Below, in pieces: positions 1 to 8,137 of a DNA stretch of 22,942 bases. How positions within the stretch are numbered: the stretch's first letter is position 1; the number at the start of each line of letters is the position of its first letter. The stretch comes from Planctomycetota bacterium (GTDB taxonomy: Bacteria > Planctomycetota > UBA1135 > GCA-002686595), in NCBI GenBank assembly GCA_004296785.1, contig SCVU01000222.1:1-22942 (forward strand), in the 5' to 3' direction. Both the position numbers and the translations under genes were made by a program. Under the pieces are notes generated by a model. The model ran no database searches. It was not told the DNA's origin and worked only from the letters and a program-made list of their open reading frames with translations.

Positions 1-917
1 CGGTCGCAGCGAGCTCGAGCGACTGGAGTGCGGCGCACCACTTCGTCATCGCGGTTGCGGCGAACGGGACAGTCGCCTGGATGGATCCGAGTGCACCGGC
101 GAATCCGAAGTACCACTTCGCTTCCTTAGCTGCGGTCGATCTCGAGCAACTGACGAGCGCAATCCAATCAGATCCGCTGCTAGCGATGGAACGGGCTCCC
201 GACGTGCTCGCCGTCGATGGGAGCTGGTTCGAAGTGCAAGTCATCGCGCAGACCCGCGAGATGCACTTTCAGGTTTCACCGGAGGTGGTGTTCGGTCGCG
301 AGGGCGATCGTCTCGTCAGGGACGCCGACTACGCGCCGAGCGTCCAGTTCCTGCGCCGAATCGTCGGGCTGGCGCGGAGCCTCGCCGAGGCGGCACCCGC
401 GCGAGAGCACGTCGAGATCTCGTTCACGAAGGAGCGCGTTGTCGATTCCCAGGCGTCGTACCACCTGCTGGACTGTGCTCGCCATCCGGAGTCGCTGCGT
501 TTCGCACTGTTCGTCGACGACGCCACGCTCGGTGTGGCGGGTCCGGCCACACGTCCAGTCGAACTGCTCTACGCCGTGACGGGCGGCGACGCGTTCGTGC
601 GGACGTCGATCGAGCGTGGCGAAGGCGGCGCGACTTCCGTTGGCGGCGCCTGGGATGAAGTCGTCGCGCGTGCTCGAGTCGCGGCAGCACTCCTCAGCGC
701 GGGCGATGTCGCCATCGATCAGCAGGAGGCATCCATGCACTCCCGCCGCCTCTGCTTCCGCATGCAGGCACCGGGCATCCAAGTCGCCTACTCGGAGCTG
801 CTACCGAACGGCGCGGACCCCGTGGCGCGGCTCCGCGCGTGCAAGCAGCCGCTCGTGGCTGCGATCGGCCGCGCGGCGATCGACGAGATCGACCGCCAGT
901 TCGACGCGGCTCGCTAG
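1..917 (+). CDS. Unrecognised protein, 5' end outside window
   Basis: I do not recognise this protein. The frame is open to the left edge: from base 3 it reads 26 sense codons before the first ATG at 81, and that translated stretch (ending VAANGTVAW) looks like ordinary protein. The true start is therefore probably outside the window. The visible part has about 304 residues. It is a mixed alpha/beta, acidic protein with no signal peptide, transmembrane segment or known catalytic motif. A long Glu/Asp-rich middle is followed by a C-terminal stretch ending in an amphipathic helix (IGRAAIDEIDRQFD). Its TAG stop overlaps the stop of the convergent transporter gene within one CTAG tetramer (914-917). 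If translation does start at 81, the product has 278 residues. Confidence 0.6.
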   Translation, partial: VAASSSDWSAAHHFVIAVAANGTVAWMDPSAPANPKYHFASLAAVDLEQLTSAIQSDPLLAMERAPDVLAVDGSWFEVQVIAQTREMHFQVSPEVVFGREGDRLVRDADYAPSVQFLRRIVGLARSLAEAAPAREHVEISFTKERVVDSQASYHLLDCARHPESLRFALFVDDATLGVAGPATRPVELLYAVTGGDAFVRTSIERGEGGATSVGGAWDEVVARARVAAALLSAGDVAIDQQEASMHSRRLCFRMQAPGIQVAYSELLPNGADPVARLRACKQPLVAAIGRAAIDEIDRQFDAAR

Positions 918-2173
918 GCGCTCGACCGCTCGCCGCGCGACACCACCACAGCCGCCGCGAGATCGCCGCTCACGTTGACGACCGTCCGGCACATGTCGAG
1001 GAAGCGGTCGACGCCGAGCACGAGTCCGAGCCCTTCGATCGGCACGCCGATCATCCCGAGCATCGCCGCGATCACCGGGATCGAGCCCGAAGGCACGCCC
1101 GCCGTTCCGATCCCCGCGAGGATGCAGATCCCGAGCACGAGCGCCTGGTGCTGCAGCGTCAGCTCGACGCCGTAGAACTGCGCGAGGAACAGCACCGTCA
1201 CGCCCTCGAACAGCGCCGTGCCGTTCTGATTCGCCGTCGCGCCGATCGTCAGCACGAAGCGACCGATCTGCGGCGGCAGCTTCAGCCGTTCCTCGGCGAC
1301 TTGCAGCGCCGTCGGCAGCGTCGCATTGCTCGACGACGTCGAGAACGCGGTCAGCATCGCCGGCTGGATCGCCTTGAAGAACGCGAGCGGGCTCATGCGC
1401 CCGAGCAGCTTCACGGACAGCGAGTACACGACGAACTGGTGCAGCGCGAGCGCGAGCAGCACGACGAACACGTAGCGGCCGAGCTGTACGAGGATCTCGT
1501 AGCCGAGCTGCGCCGTGAGCGTGAACAAGAGCGCGGCGACGCCGATCGGCGCGAAGCCGATCACGAGCTGGATCAGGCGCAGTCCGACGTCGAACACGCC
1601 CTGCAGCGCCTGCTCGAAGCGCCGCGCGCCGTCGGTGCGCGTCAGCAGGATCCCGACGCCGAGCATGGCCGAGAAGAACATCAGCGCGAGCATGTCGCCG
1701 TTCGCGGCGGCCTTGATCGGGTTGTCCGGCACGATCTGCACGAGCAGCTCGATGCCGGTCTTCGGCGCCGGCGCGCTCGTGATCGAGGCCGCGCGGTCCT
1801 TGGCGCCGACGAGCAGCCGCTCGCGCACCGCATCGTCCATCCCGTCGCCCGGCCGGATCAACGCGACGAGCGCGACGCCGATCGCGACCGCGATCATCGA
1901 CACGCACACCGTGTAGGCGAGCGTCTTGAGGCCGATGCGCCCGAGGCTCTTCAGATCGCCGAGCCCGGCGATGCCGAGCGCGAGCGCCGAGACGATCAGC
2001 GGCACGACGAGCATCAAGAGCAGGCGCATGAACACCTGCCCGGTCGGCTGCGCGACGTACTTGATGAAGCGCGCCAGCCCCTCGGTGTCGGCCCACAACA
2101 GATGCGCGACGATGCCCGCGCCGACACCGACGAGCGCGCCGATCAGCACGCGCGTGTGCAGCGGGATCCGCAT
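914..2173 (-). CDS. Dicarboxylate/amino acid:cation symporter (DAACS/SDF family)
   Basis: This 419-aa integral membrane protein should import an acidic amino acid or C4-dicarboxylate driven by Na+ or H+. The family signatures are all visible: the serine-rich HP1 loop STSSSNATLP (278-287), NQNGT in TM7 (315-319), GTAGVPSGS in HP2 (356-364), and TM8 with D393, R396, T397, N400 and D404. These TM8 residues line up one-for-one with GltPh D394, R397, T398, N401 and D405. The retained arginine is the residue that selects acidic side chains, so glutamate, aspartate or a dicarboxylate is more likely than a neutral amino acid. Length is typical for bacterial GltP/DctA. The ATG at 2173 is 43 bp from the divergent amidase gene. 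No Shine-Dalgarno is evident. The exact substrate is inferred. Confidence 0.95.
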   Translation of the reverse strand: MRIPLHTRVLIGALVGVGAGIVAHLLWADTEGLARFIKYVAQPTGQVFMRLLLMLVVPLIVSALALGIAGLGDLKSLGRIGLKTLAYTVCVSMIAVAIGVALVALIRPGDGMDDAVRERLLVGAKDRAASITSAPAPKTGIELLVQIVPDNPIKAAANGDMLALMFFSAMLGVGILLTRTDGARRFEQALQGVFDVGLRLIQLVIGFAPIGVAALLFTLTAQLGYEILVQLGRYVFVVLLALALHQFVVYSLSVKLLGRMSPLAFFKAIQPAMLTAFSTSSSNATLPTALQVAEERLKLPPQIGRFVLTIGATANQNGTALFEGVTVLFLAQFYGVELTLQHQALVLGICILAGIGTAGVPSGSIPVIAAMLGMIGVPIEGLGLVLGVDRFLDMCRTVVNVSGDLAAAVVVSRGERSSA

Positions 2174-2204
2174 CGCGGGAGCCTAGCGATCCGGGCGAGA
2201 TGCT

Positions 2205-2210
2205 AGAAGG
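2205..2210 (+). promoter_or_regulatory. Shine-Dalgarno of the amidase gene
   Basis: AGAAGG lies 6 nt before the ATG at 2217 and supports that start. It sits in the 43-bp divergent gap to the symporter gene. Confidence 0.6.
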
Positions 2211-2216
2211 GGCGCC

Positions 2217-3185
2217 ATGCCGCGCTTCGCGATCGCGCTGGTCCTCCTGCTCTGCGCATGCGCAGCTCCGCCGCTGCGTCCAGCGCCCGCGGGCTCCTCT
2301 CGAGAGGCGACCGCAACACCGCGCCGCGGCACCGAGATCTCGATCTGCGGCGAGCTCTTCGACATCGGCACGCCGGTCGTCCTCTGGTACGACGAGGGCG
2401 GATACAGCGCGTATCACGCGGCACCTTTCTTCGGCGCGAGCGGCAAGAGCGGCCTGCGCTACAAGCCGGGCCGCGCGGATCCGAACCCCGCGCCGTTCGG
2501 ACGCGCCGAACCCGCGGCGCTGACGCTCGAGCACGTGCGCGCGCGCGTCGACCAGTTCGTGCTGCACTTCGACGTGTGCGGCACGAGCCGCGAGTGCTTC
2601 CGCGTGCTGCAGGACGCGCGCGTGCTGTCCGTGCACTTCCTGCTCGACGCCGACGGCGCGATCTACCAGACGCTCGACCTCGCCGACACCGCGTGGCACG
2701 CGCGGCAGGCGAACCCGCGCTCGGTCGGCGTCGAGATCGCGCAGATCGGCTGCTATCGCGTCGGCAAGGCGGCGATCCTCGATCAGTGGTACCCGCGCGA
2801 CGAGCAGGGGCCGTACCTGAAACTGCCCGAGCGGCTGGCGAAGTTCCCGTTCCGCGATGCGGCGTACACGGCGCGGCCCGAGCGGCCGGAACGAATCCGC
2901 GGCGCGATCCACGGCGCTGAGTACGAGCAGCACGACTACACGGCGCGGCAGAACGAGGCGCTGGCGAAGCTCGTCGGCGGCGTCGCGCGGGCGTTGCCGC
3001 GGATCCGGCTCGACTATCCGCGCGGCGCGGACGGGGCGGTGCTCGACCGCGCGCTCGACGACGCGGAGTTCCGCGCGTTCAGCGGCGTGCTCGGGCACTG
3101 GCACGTGACCGAGGACAAGGTCGATCCGGGGCCGGCGCTCGATTTCGAGCGACTGATCGAACGCGCGCGCACGCCGACGAACTAG
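2217..3185 (+). CDS. N-acetylmuramoyl-L-alanine amidase (Amidase_2), probable lipoprotein
   Basis: This 322-aa zinc amidase is predicted to cut the bond between MurNAc and the stem peptide in the periplasm. A short hydrophobic leader ends in a lipobox-like L12-C13-A14-C15, so the mature protein probably begins at Cys15 as an outer-membrane or periplasmic lipoprotein, like E. coli AmiD. The Amidase_2 core runs from about 108 to 310. It shows H117 (VLHFD, first Zn ligand), SVHFLLDADGAIYQ (138-151), E173 in VGVEIAQ (catalytic position), and GHWHVTEDKVDPG (293-305), which supplies H294 and D303 as remaining ligands. The H-to-D spacing is one residue shorter than usual. The TAG stop overlaps the convergent DinB stop in a CTAG. 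MurQ is encoded 3 kb away, which suggests that anhydro-muropeptides or muropeptides are recycled. Confidence 0.88.
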   Translation: MPRFAIALVLLLCACAAPPLRPAPAGSSREATATPRRGTEISICGELFDIGTPVVLWYDEGGYSAYHAAPFFGASGKSGLRYKPGRADPNPAPFGRAEPAALTLEHVRARVDQFVLHFDVCGTSRECFRVLQDARVLSVHFLLDADGAIYQTLDLADTAWHARQANPRSVGVEIAQIGCYRVGKAAILDQWYPRDEQGPYLKLPERLAKFPFRDAAYTARPERPERIRGAIHGAEYEQHDYTARQNEALAKLVGGVARALPRIRLDYPRGADGAVLDRALDDAEFRAFSGVLGHWHVTEDKVDPGPALDFERLIERARTPTN

Positions 3186-3679
3186 TCGGGCACGCCCGCC
3201 TGCCGCAGGTGGTGCTCGAAGTGCTCGACGTAGTCGCGCATGAACCACTCGAGGGTCGCGGGCTCGCGCTCGGGCCACGGCTTGAACGCGATCTGGTGCA
3301 GATTGTGGGGGAAGCGCGGTTGCCGCAGCTGCTGTGGCGAGGTCCGCCGCATCAAGCGCGCGAGCTCGGAGTTGAAGCGCACGAGCAGCTCGACGAGCTG
3401 CGGCCAAGGCGCCTCGTTCCAGCGCTGCAGCGCGACCCACGCGTCCTGGTCGTAGGTCGGAAAAACGAACGGCTGCCCGAGCTGCGCGCGCACGAAGCGC
3501 TGGTGGTTGTTCGACGCCGAGTCGACGAGGTGGCCGACGACCTCGGCGCGCGACCATTTCCCCGGCGCGAGCGGCGCGCGCGCGGCCCGCGCGTCGAGCG
3601 CCTCGAGCGCCGCGGTCGCGTCGTGGAGGCGGCGTTCGAACGAGTCGACGAGTGCTTGGAACGAGCCGTCGGGCGTCAC
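3182..3679 (-). CDS. DinB-family (DinB_2) protein
   Basis: This is a four-helix-bundle protein of the DinB/YfiT superfamily, whose members are divalent-metal-binding and mostly of unknown function; some are thiol transferases. I start it at a GTG (3679) that gives 165 residues. The frame is open further upstream, but those codons overlap the end of the neighbouring secreted-protein gene and read as Arg-rich shadow sequence. Metal-ligand candidates are H50 in GKWSRAEVVGHLVDSA and the C-terminal YVEHFEHHLRQ motif (H153, H156/H157). The sequence between them (PTYDQDAWVALQRWNEAPW) is typical of DinB_2. It lies 46 bp downstream of the 766-aa exported protein on the same strand. Substrate or thiol cofactor cannot be told from sequence. 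Confidence 0.85.
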   Translation of the reverse strand: MTPDGSFQALVDSFERRLHDATAALEALDARAARAPLAPGKWSRAEVVGHLVDSASNNHQRFVRAQLGQPFVFPTYDQDAWVALQRWNEAPWPQLVELLVRFNSELARLMRRTSPQQLRQPRFPHNLHQIAFKPWPEREPATLEWFMRDYVEHFEHHLRQAGVPD

Positions 3680-3725
3680 GCGACCGGCGATGCTAGCGCG
3701 GGCCGCGCGACCGTCGGCGTTTCGT

Positions 3726-6026
3726 TCACTGGAACGTCGCGATCGCGGTGTCGGTCGTGCGGAAGCTGATCGGCCAGTCCGGCGCGCCGCACTGTCCGCC
3801 GGTGCCCGTCGGTACAAGGCGCACGCCCTGGACCGCGACCGACTTGCCGAGCAGCGCGACGTCCGTCGGGAGCACGAACGTCGTCGCGGCGACGGCGAGT
3901 TGATTGACGATCGGGAAGACCCCGAGCGCGCAGCCGGCCGCGCACAACGGGATCGGCACGGTCGCGACGGATCCGACCAGGATCAACGCAGTGCCGCCGC
4001 TGCCGCCGACCTGCACGCCGAACTCGGCGCCGAGCGCGGCCTGCGGCGACGTCGCCAGGATCGGCTCGGAACCGAACGGGAAGGCCCCGCCGCAGCCGGT
4101 CTGCGCGAACGCGACACCCCCTGACTTCAGCGGGTCGTACAGGTAGGCGTCGACGTCCTTGTCGCTGAAATCGTCGCGCGTCCAAGCGCCGCACACGCGA
4201 CCGAGCCCGTCGCCGCCGTCGCTGGTCGAAGCGAGCGCGAGGTCGCGGTGATCGACCCCGTTCGCGTGCATCAGCACGTGCGACTCGACGAACTTCGCGT
4301 TCTGCAGCGAGTTGGTCACGAGCATCGTCGCGACGTGCACCGCGTGGACTCCGCTGCCGGCGCTGGTTTCCTCCAGGTACGAGTAGGTGAACCGGTTGCC
4401 CTGCGCCGTGAGCCGGACGCCGAGCTGGTCACGCGCGACGGTCGAAGGCGTTTCGACCGCCGTCAGCGAGCTCGTCGTCGCGACGATCTGCGGAGCGTCG
4501 GCGACGACCCGCACGAGCGCGCCCGCGATGTCGCGGTTGCCGGCGCCGATCTGGCGCTCGGCGAGCAGGACGAACGTCTCGCCGTCGCCGGCGATCGCGG
4601 GCACGTCGCTGTCGTTGGGAAAGCCCGTGTTGATCGCGTTGCCGATCAGCTGGCCCGACGCGAAGAACACCGCGGCGCGCAGGATCGGCGGGCAGACGCT
4701 GGACGGCGGGCAGTTGTGGTGCGTCCACGCCACCCCGTAGCGGCCGTGCGGGCCTGCGCTCTTCGTGATCGCGTAGCCGAACACGCCGCCCCCCGCGAGC
4801 GAACCGTCGAGCGACACCGGCGCGCCGAGCACGCCGGCCGTGCTGATCGGCATCACCACGAGCTGGTTCTGCTGGATCCCGTTGTTCCGGTAGGCGAGCA
4901 GATATCCCGAGCCGCTCGGGCTCGGGTCGCCGCCGACGACCGGCGAACCCAGCGTGAAGTCCGAAGCGACCGGGAACGTGGCTCCTTGAGCGGTCGAGCC
5001 CGCGTTGCGCGTGCGCGCGAGGTTCTCGTCGAACACCGCCCCGTTGCGGAACCAGGCGATCAGGAACTGATTCGCCGCGTTGTTGTTCGCGACCGAAGGG
5101 TACTGGGCGTTCTGGTTGTCGATCGCCACGCCCACCTCCTCCAGGAGCGTGCCGTCGAGCGCGAAGCGCCGGGCGAACACGTCGTTGTCCGCGAAGCTCG
5201 TCGGCTCGTGCCAGGCGACCAGCCACGCGTTGTTGGTCGCGTCGTACGCGACGTCCGGGTGCTGCGCATCGACGTTGCTCCCCTGATCGACGCCGAAGAT
5301 CGTGACGAGCGGGTCGATCACGAGCGGGTAGCAAGCGGCGTCGGCGAACTCCGCCGGCACGCGCAGCTCGAGCCACGCCGAGCCGTCGGGGTCGGCGACC
5401 AGCGTGCTCGCGTGTTCGAGCCGCGCGCCGCGGCGGTCGAGCGTGATCGCGTCGGAGTAGTCGAGCCCACCGAGCAGCGCGCCGTCCGCTGCGCGCGCCT
5501 CGAAGCGCAGCCCGGCGCCCGGCGCGGCGTTGCGGCCGGCGAACGCCAGCTCGCCGCGCAGCGGCACGCGCAGCAGAATCGCCCCGCGGCCGAGCGGCCG
5601 CTCGAGCACGAACGAGTGCTCGATGCCCGCGGCTTCGAGGTCCCAACGCTCGACGAGCGCGCCGCGCTCGTAGGCGACGCGCTGGCGCTGGGTGGGGCCG
5701 GTCGCCGGCACCGGTGCGCCGAGGACCGGCGTCGCGCGTTCGTCGAGCTCGACGCGCAGGCCGCCGACGAACAGCTGCGGCGCCGCCAGCAGGAGCGCGC
5801 GGTTCTCGGACGCGCGCGTGCCGAAGGCCGGGATCAGCTCCGCGGCATCCGCGCCGAAGCGCGCCTTGTAGGCGCTGCCGCGCGCCCACACGGTGCCGTC
5901 GCCCGGCGCGTCGGTGACGACCCAGGTGCGCGGGCCGAGGTCGAACGGGGGCGCAGTGGATTCCTGCGCCGCCGCGGTCGCGTGGAGGGCGATGGCGAGC
6001 AGCGAAGGGGCGGCGAATCGAAGCAT
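3726..6026 (-). CDS. Exported beta-propeller-like protein with lineage-type C-terminal domain
   Basis: This 766-aa protein has no assigned function. A Sec signal peptide occupies about residues 1-20 (hydrophobic LLAIALHATAAA, cleavage near A20/Q21). Residues ~22-250 form a beta-rich region ending in a YPLVIDPLV motif, which I know as the end of the N-terminal domain in large secreted repeat proteins of Planctomycetota and Myxococcota. Residues ~255-610 contain repeated blade-like units: hydrophobic strands with Trp-Ala-Trp or Ala-Trp cores (WLVAWHEP, FLIAWFRN, YGVAWTHH, VCGAWTRDD) separated by Asp/Asn/Gly turns, consistent with a beta-propeller. The last ~125 residues (AQTGCGGAFPFG onward) contain Cys pairs and Gly-rich strands, resembling recurrent C-terminal domains in this group of bacteria. 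A role at the cell surface or in the medium is inferred. MurQ lies 94 bp upstream on the same strand. Confidence 0.8.
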   Translation of the reverse strand: MLRFAAPSLLAIALHATAAAQESTAPPFDLGPRTWVVTDAPGDGTVWARGSAYKARFGADAAELIPAFGTRASENRALLLAAPQLFVGGLRVELDERATPVLGAPVPATGPTQRQRVAYERGALVERWDLEAAGIEHSFVLERPLGRGAILLRVPLRGELAFAGRNAAPGAGLRFEARAADGALLGGLDYSDAITLDRRGARLEHASTLVADPDGSAWLELRVPAEFADAACYPLVIDPLVTIFGVDQGSNVDAQHPDVAYDATNNAWLVAWHEPTSFADNDVFARRFALDGTLLEEVGVAIDNQNAQYPSVANNNAANQFLIAWFRNGAVFDENLARTRNAGSTAQGATFPVASDFTLGSPVVGGDPSPSGSGYLLAYRNNGIQQNQLVVMPISTAGVLGAPVSLDGSLAGGGVFGYAITKSAGPHGRYGVAWTHHNCPPSSVCPPILRAAVFFASGQLIGNAINTGFPNDSDVPAIAGDGETFVLLAERQIGAGNRDIAGALVRVVADAPQIVATTSSLTAVETPSTVARDQLGVRLTAQGNRFTYSYLEETSAGSGVHAVHVATMLVTNSLQNAKFVESHVLMHANGVDHRDLALASTSDGGDGLGRVCGAWTRDDFSDKDVDAYLYDPLKSGGVAFAQTGCGGAFPFGSEPILATSPQAALGAEFGVQVGGSGGTALILVGSVATVPIPLCAAGCALGVFPIVNQLAVAATTFVLPTDVALLGKSVAVQGVRLVPTGTGGQCGAPDWPISFRTTDTAIATFQ

Positions 6027-6120
6027 GGTGGGGGTCCGGATGGGGTGCTGGGGCGATCCGAGCCCAGGAACGCCCTTTTCCCCTCCGACCCGACACGAGG
6101 TTGGGGGTTTCCGGCCGGGC

Positions 6121-7035
6121 TCAGCCCAGCGCGCGCCGCAGCACGCCGCCGACCGCCGCGAGCCGCGCGCGCGCCGCGGCGAGGTCGCAGCGCTGCGCGT
6201 GCATGACGACCGCGGCCTTCACGCCGCCCTCCGCGCGCCGCAGCAGCTCGCTCGCTGCGGCGCGCTCGACGCCGGCGAGCTGCATCACGAGCCCGATGCC
6301 GCGCTCGACGAGCTTTGCATTCGCCTGCGTGTTCACGTCGACCATCAGGTTTCCGTGCACCTTGCCGAGGCGCGCCATCACCAGCGTCGACAGCGTGTTC
6401 AGCACGAGCTTCGTCGCGGTGCCGGCCTTGAGCCGCGTCGAACCCGCCAGCACCTCGGGTCCGGTGACCACGCGGATCGAGATGTCCGCCGAATCAGGTG
6501 CGAGCTCGAACGGCACGCACGCGAGGAAGATCGACGCGGCGCCCGCGCGCTGGGCGGCTTCGAGCGCGCCGTGCGCGAACGGCGTCGTGCCGCCGGCAGC
6601 GATCGCGAGCACGACGTCGCGCGCGGCGAGCTCGCGCTCGGCGAGCATCGCATGCGCGAGCTCGCGCGAGTCCTCGGCGCCTTCGACCGCGTGCAAGAGC
6701 GCGCGCTCGCCGCCGGCGATCAGGCCCTGCACCAGCGCGGGATCCGACTGGAACGTCGGCGGCAGCTCGGCCGCGTCCAGCACGCCGAGGCGGCCGCTCG
6801 TGCCGGCGCCGCAGTAGAAGAGGCGGCCGCCGGAGCGCAGGCGTTCGGCGACGAGATCAACCGCCGCCGCGATCGACGCGCGTGCAGCAGCGACCGCTTC
6901 GACCGCGCGGCGATCCTCCGCCGCGAAGACGTCGACGGCCGCGAGCGTGTCGAGCTCGTCGAGCCGCGCCGACGCGGGATTCGCCTGCTCGGTCGGCAGG
7001 TGCGCGCGCGAGCCGGTCGCAGGGGAAGGCGGCAC
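6121..7035 (-). CDS. murQ: N-acetylmuramic acid 6-phosphate etherase
   Basis: This 304-aa cytosolic SIS-domain lyase converts MurNAc-6-phosphate to GlcNAc-6-phosphate and D-lactate in peptidoglycan recycling. The family signature is nearly complete: LPTEQANP (13-20), the phosphosugar-binding CGAGTSGRLGVLDAAE (75-90) followed by PPTF, VEGAED (117-122), and GPEVLAGSTRLKAGTATK (192-209) with KVHGNLMVDV (225-234). E90 and E121 have the 31-residue spacing of the catalytic E. coli Glu83 and Glu114. The start is a GTG at 7035, only 12 codons before the conserved N-terminus, and no Shine-Dalgarno is seen. Upstream lies the divergent DUF3050 gene (51 bp away). No MurNAc PTS, AnmK or NagZ is visible nearby, so the upstream supplier of MurNAc-6-P is unknown. 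Confidence 0.96.
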   Translation of the reverse strand: MPPSPATGSRAHLPTEQANPASARLDELDTLAAVDVFAAEDRRAVEAVAAARASIAAAVDLVAERLRSGGRLFYCGAGTSGRLGVLDAAELPPTFQSDPALVQGLIAGGERALLHAVEGAEDSRELAHAMLAERELAARDVVLAIAAGGTTPFAHGALEAAQRAGAASIFLACVPFELAPDSADISIRVVTGPEVLAGSTRLKAGTATKLVLNTLSTLVMARLGKVHGNLMVDVNTQANAKLVERGIGLVMQLAGVERAAASELLRRAEGGVKAAVVMHAQRCDLAAARARLAAVGGVLRRALG

Positions 7036-7086
7036 GCGAATGAGTCTGCCGTTCGCGCCGCGCGCCGACTAGCATGCGCGGTCTGC

Positions 7087-7890
7087 ATGGACGATCTCGC
7101 TCGACGGCGGCTCGCAACGCTCGCGGCCGCGCTCGCGCCGGCCCGCGCGCGCGTCACCCGTCACCCGCTGTTCGTGGCGCTCGCGGACCTCGACGATCTG
7201 CGGCTGTATGCGAGCCGCCACGTGTTCGCGGTGTGGGACTTCATGAGCCTGCTGAAGCGCCTGCAGCGCGACCTGACCTGCGTCGGGCTGCCGTGGCAAG
7301 CGCCGGCGGACGGCGCGGCCGCGCGCCTCGTCAACGAGATCGTGCTCGCCGAGGAGAGCGACGACGACGGCGCGGGCGGCCACTGCAGTCACTACGAGCT
7401 GTACCGGCGCGGGATGCGCGAGCTCGGCGCGGACGAGCGGCCGATCGAGCGCTTCCAGCTCGCGCTGCGCGAGCTCGGCGACGTCGAGCGCGCGCTCGAC
7501 GCGTCGGAAGCCCCGCCGGCCTGCGCGCGCTTCGTGCGCGCGACGTGGAGCGTCGCGTCGCGCGGCGCGCTGCACGAGGTCGCGGCGGTGTTCGCGCTCG
7601 GCCGCGAGGACATCATCCCCGAGATGTTCCGTGCGCTGCTCGCCGAGGCCGAGCGCTGTGCCGGCGGGCGCTTCGCGACGCTGCGTCACTACCTCGAGCG
7701 CCACGTCCACTTGGACGGCGACGTGCACACGCCGCACGCGCTCGCGCTGCTCGTGCGGCTCGGCGGCGACGACGCGCGGCGTTGGGGTGAGATGCGCGCG
7801 GCCGCCGAACGAGCGCTCGACGAGCGTGCGGCGCTGTGGGACGGAGTGCTGGCCGAGCTCGTTGACCGCCGCGCGCCGGTGCGCGGTTAG
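7087..7890 (+). CDS. DUF3050 domain-containing protein
   Basis: This 267-aa soluble, all-helical protein matches DUF3050 over nearly its full length. Conserved blocks are RHPLF..LADLDDLRLYASRHVFAVWDFMSLLKRLQ (25-60, in two runs), RLVNEIVLAEESDDD (80-94), SHYELYRRGM (101-110), FALGREDIIPEMF (169-181) and LERHVHLDGDVHTPHA (203-218). As I recall, the family is assigned to the haem-oxygenase-like fold. The clustered Glu, His and Asp residues (E84, E89/E90, H102, H206, H208, D210, H214, H217) would suit a di-metal oxygenase-type site, but that is inference and no reaction is known to me. The frame is open far upstream; I chose the ATG at 7087 because conserved sequence starts soon after it and the preceding codons overlap divergent murQ. 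No Shine-Dalgarno is present. Confidence 0.9.
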   Translation: MDDLARRRLATLAAALAPARARVTRHPLFVALADLDDLRLYASRHVFAVWDFMSLLKRLQRDLTCVGLPWQAPADGAAARLVNEIVLAEESDDDGAGGHCSHYELYRRGMRELGADERPIERFQLALRELGDVERALDASEAPPACARFVRATWSVASRGALHEVAAVFALGREDIIPEMFRALLAEAERCAGGRFATLRHYLERHVHLDGDVHTPHALALLVRLGGDDARRWGEMRAAAERALDERAALWDGVLAELVDRRAPVRG

Positions 7891-8040
7891 CGCTTCGCGT
7901 CCGGTTCCGTCCACCAAGCGGCGCGCACGTCGAGCACGAGCGGATGAGCGAGCGCCGCGTCGTCGAGATCGAGTACGAGGCCGCAGCGCGCGCGGCCGCG
8001 ACGGCGGCAGCGCTTGTCCGCTGGGCGCGCGCGGGCCCGT

Positions 8041-8097
8041 AACGACGATCGTTCGGAATCATGACACAGAACACGACTATCCATCGACGAATCGTCG
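8041..8097. promoter_or_regulatory. Paired palindromes upstream of the Lrp/AsnC gene (candidate operators)
   Basis: Two perfect inverted repeats lie 41-97 bp before the regulator's ATG. The first, at 8041-8053, is AACGA-CGA-TCGTT and contains the 8-bp palindrome ACGATCGT. The second, at 8085-8097, is CGACGA-A-TCGTCG. Their centres are 44 bp apart, about four helical turns. Lrp/AsnC proteins usually autoregulate by binding such sites as multimers, so these are candidate operators. The surrounding stretch is also more AT-rich than the flanking genes, as expected of a promoter. Confidence 0.4.
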
Positions 8098-8137
8098 GCA
8101 CGGCCGCCGATACGATGGGCACCTCGAGAATCCACCG

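Noticed and set aside
801..3557. Very long open frames antisense to recognised genes (here and at 8464-10836, 10788-13553, 15006-18248)
   Set aside because: They are Arg/Ala/Asp-rich shadows expected at this G+C content and lie opposite or across genes with clear families.
7887..8084. Small minus-strand gene (65 codons) ending in a plausible-looking peptide LVLDLDDAALAHPLVLDVRA
   Set aside because: The first half is Arg-rich shadow text, the start would lie inside the regulator's promoter palindromes, and I recognise no family. It might be a remnant of a gene, but this is too weak to list.
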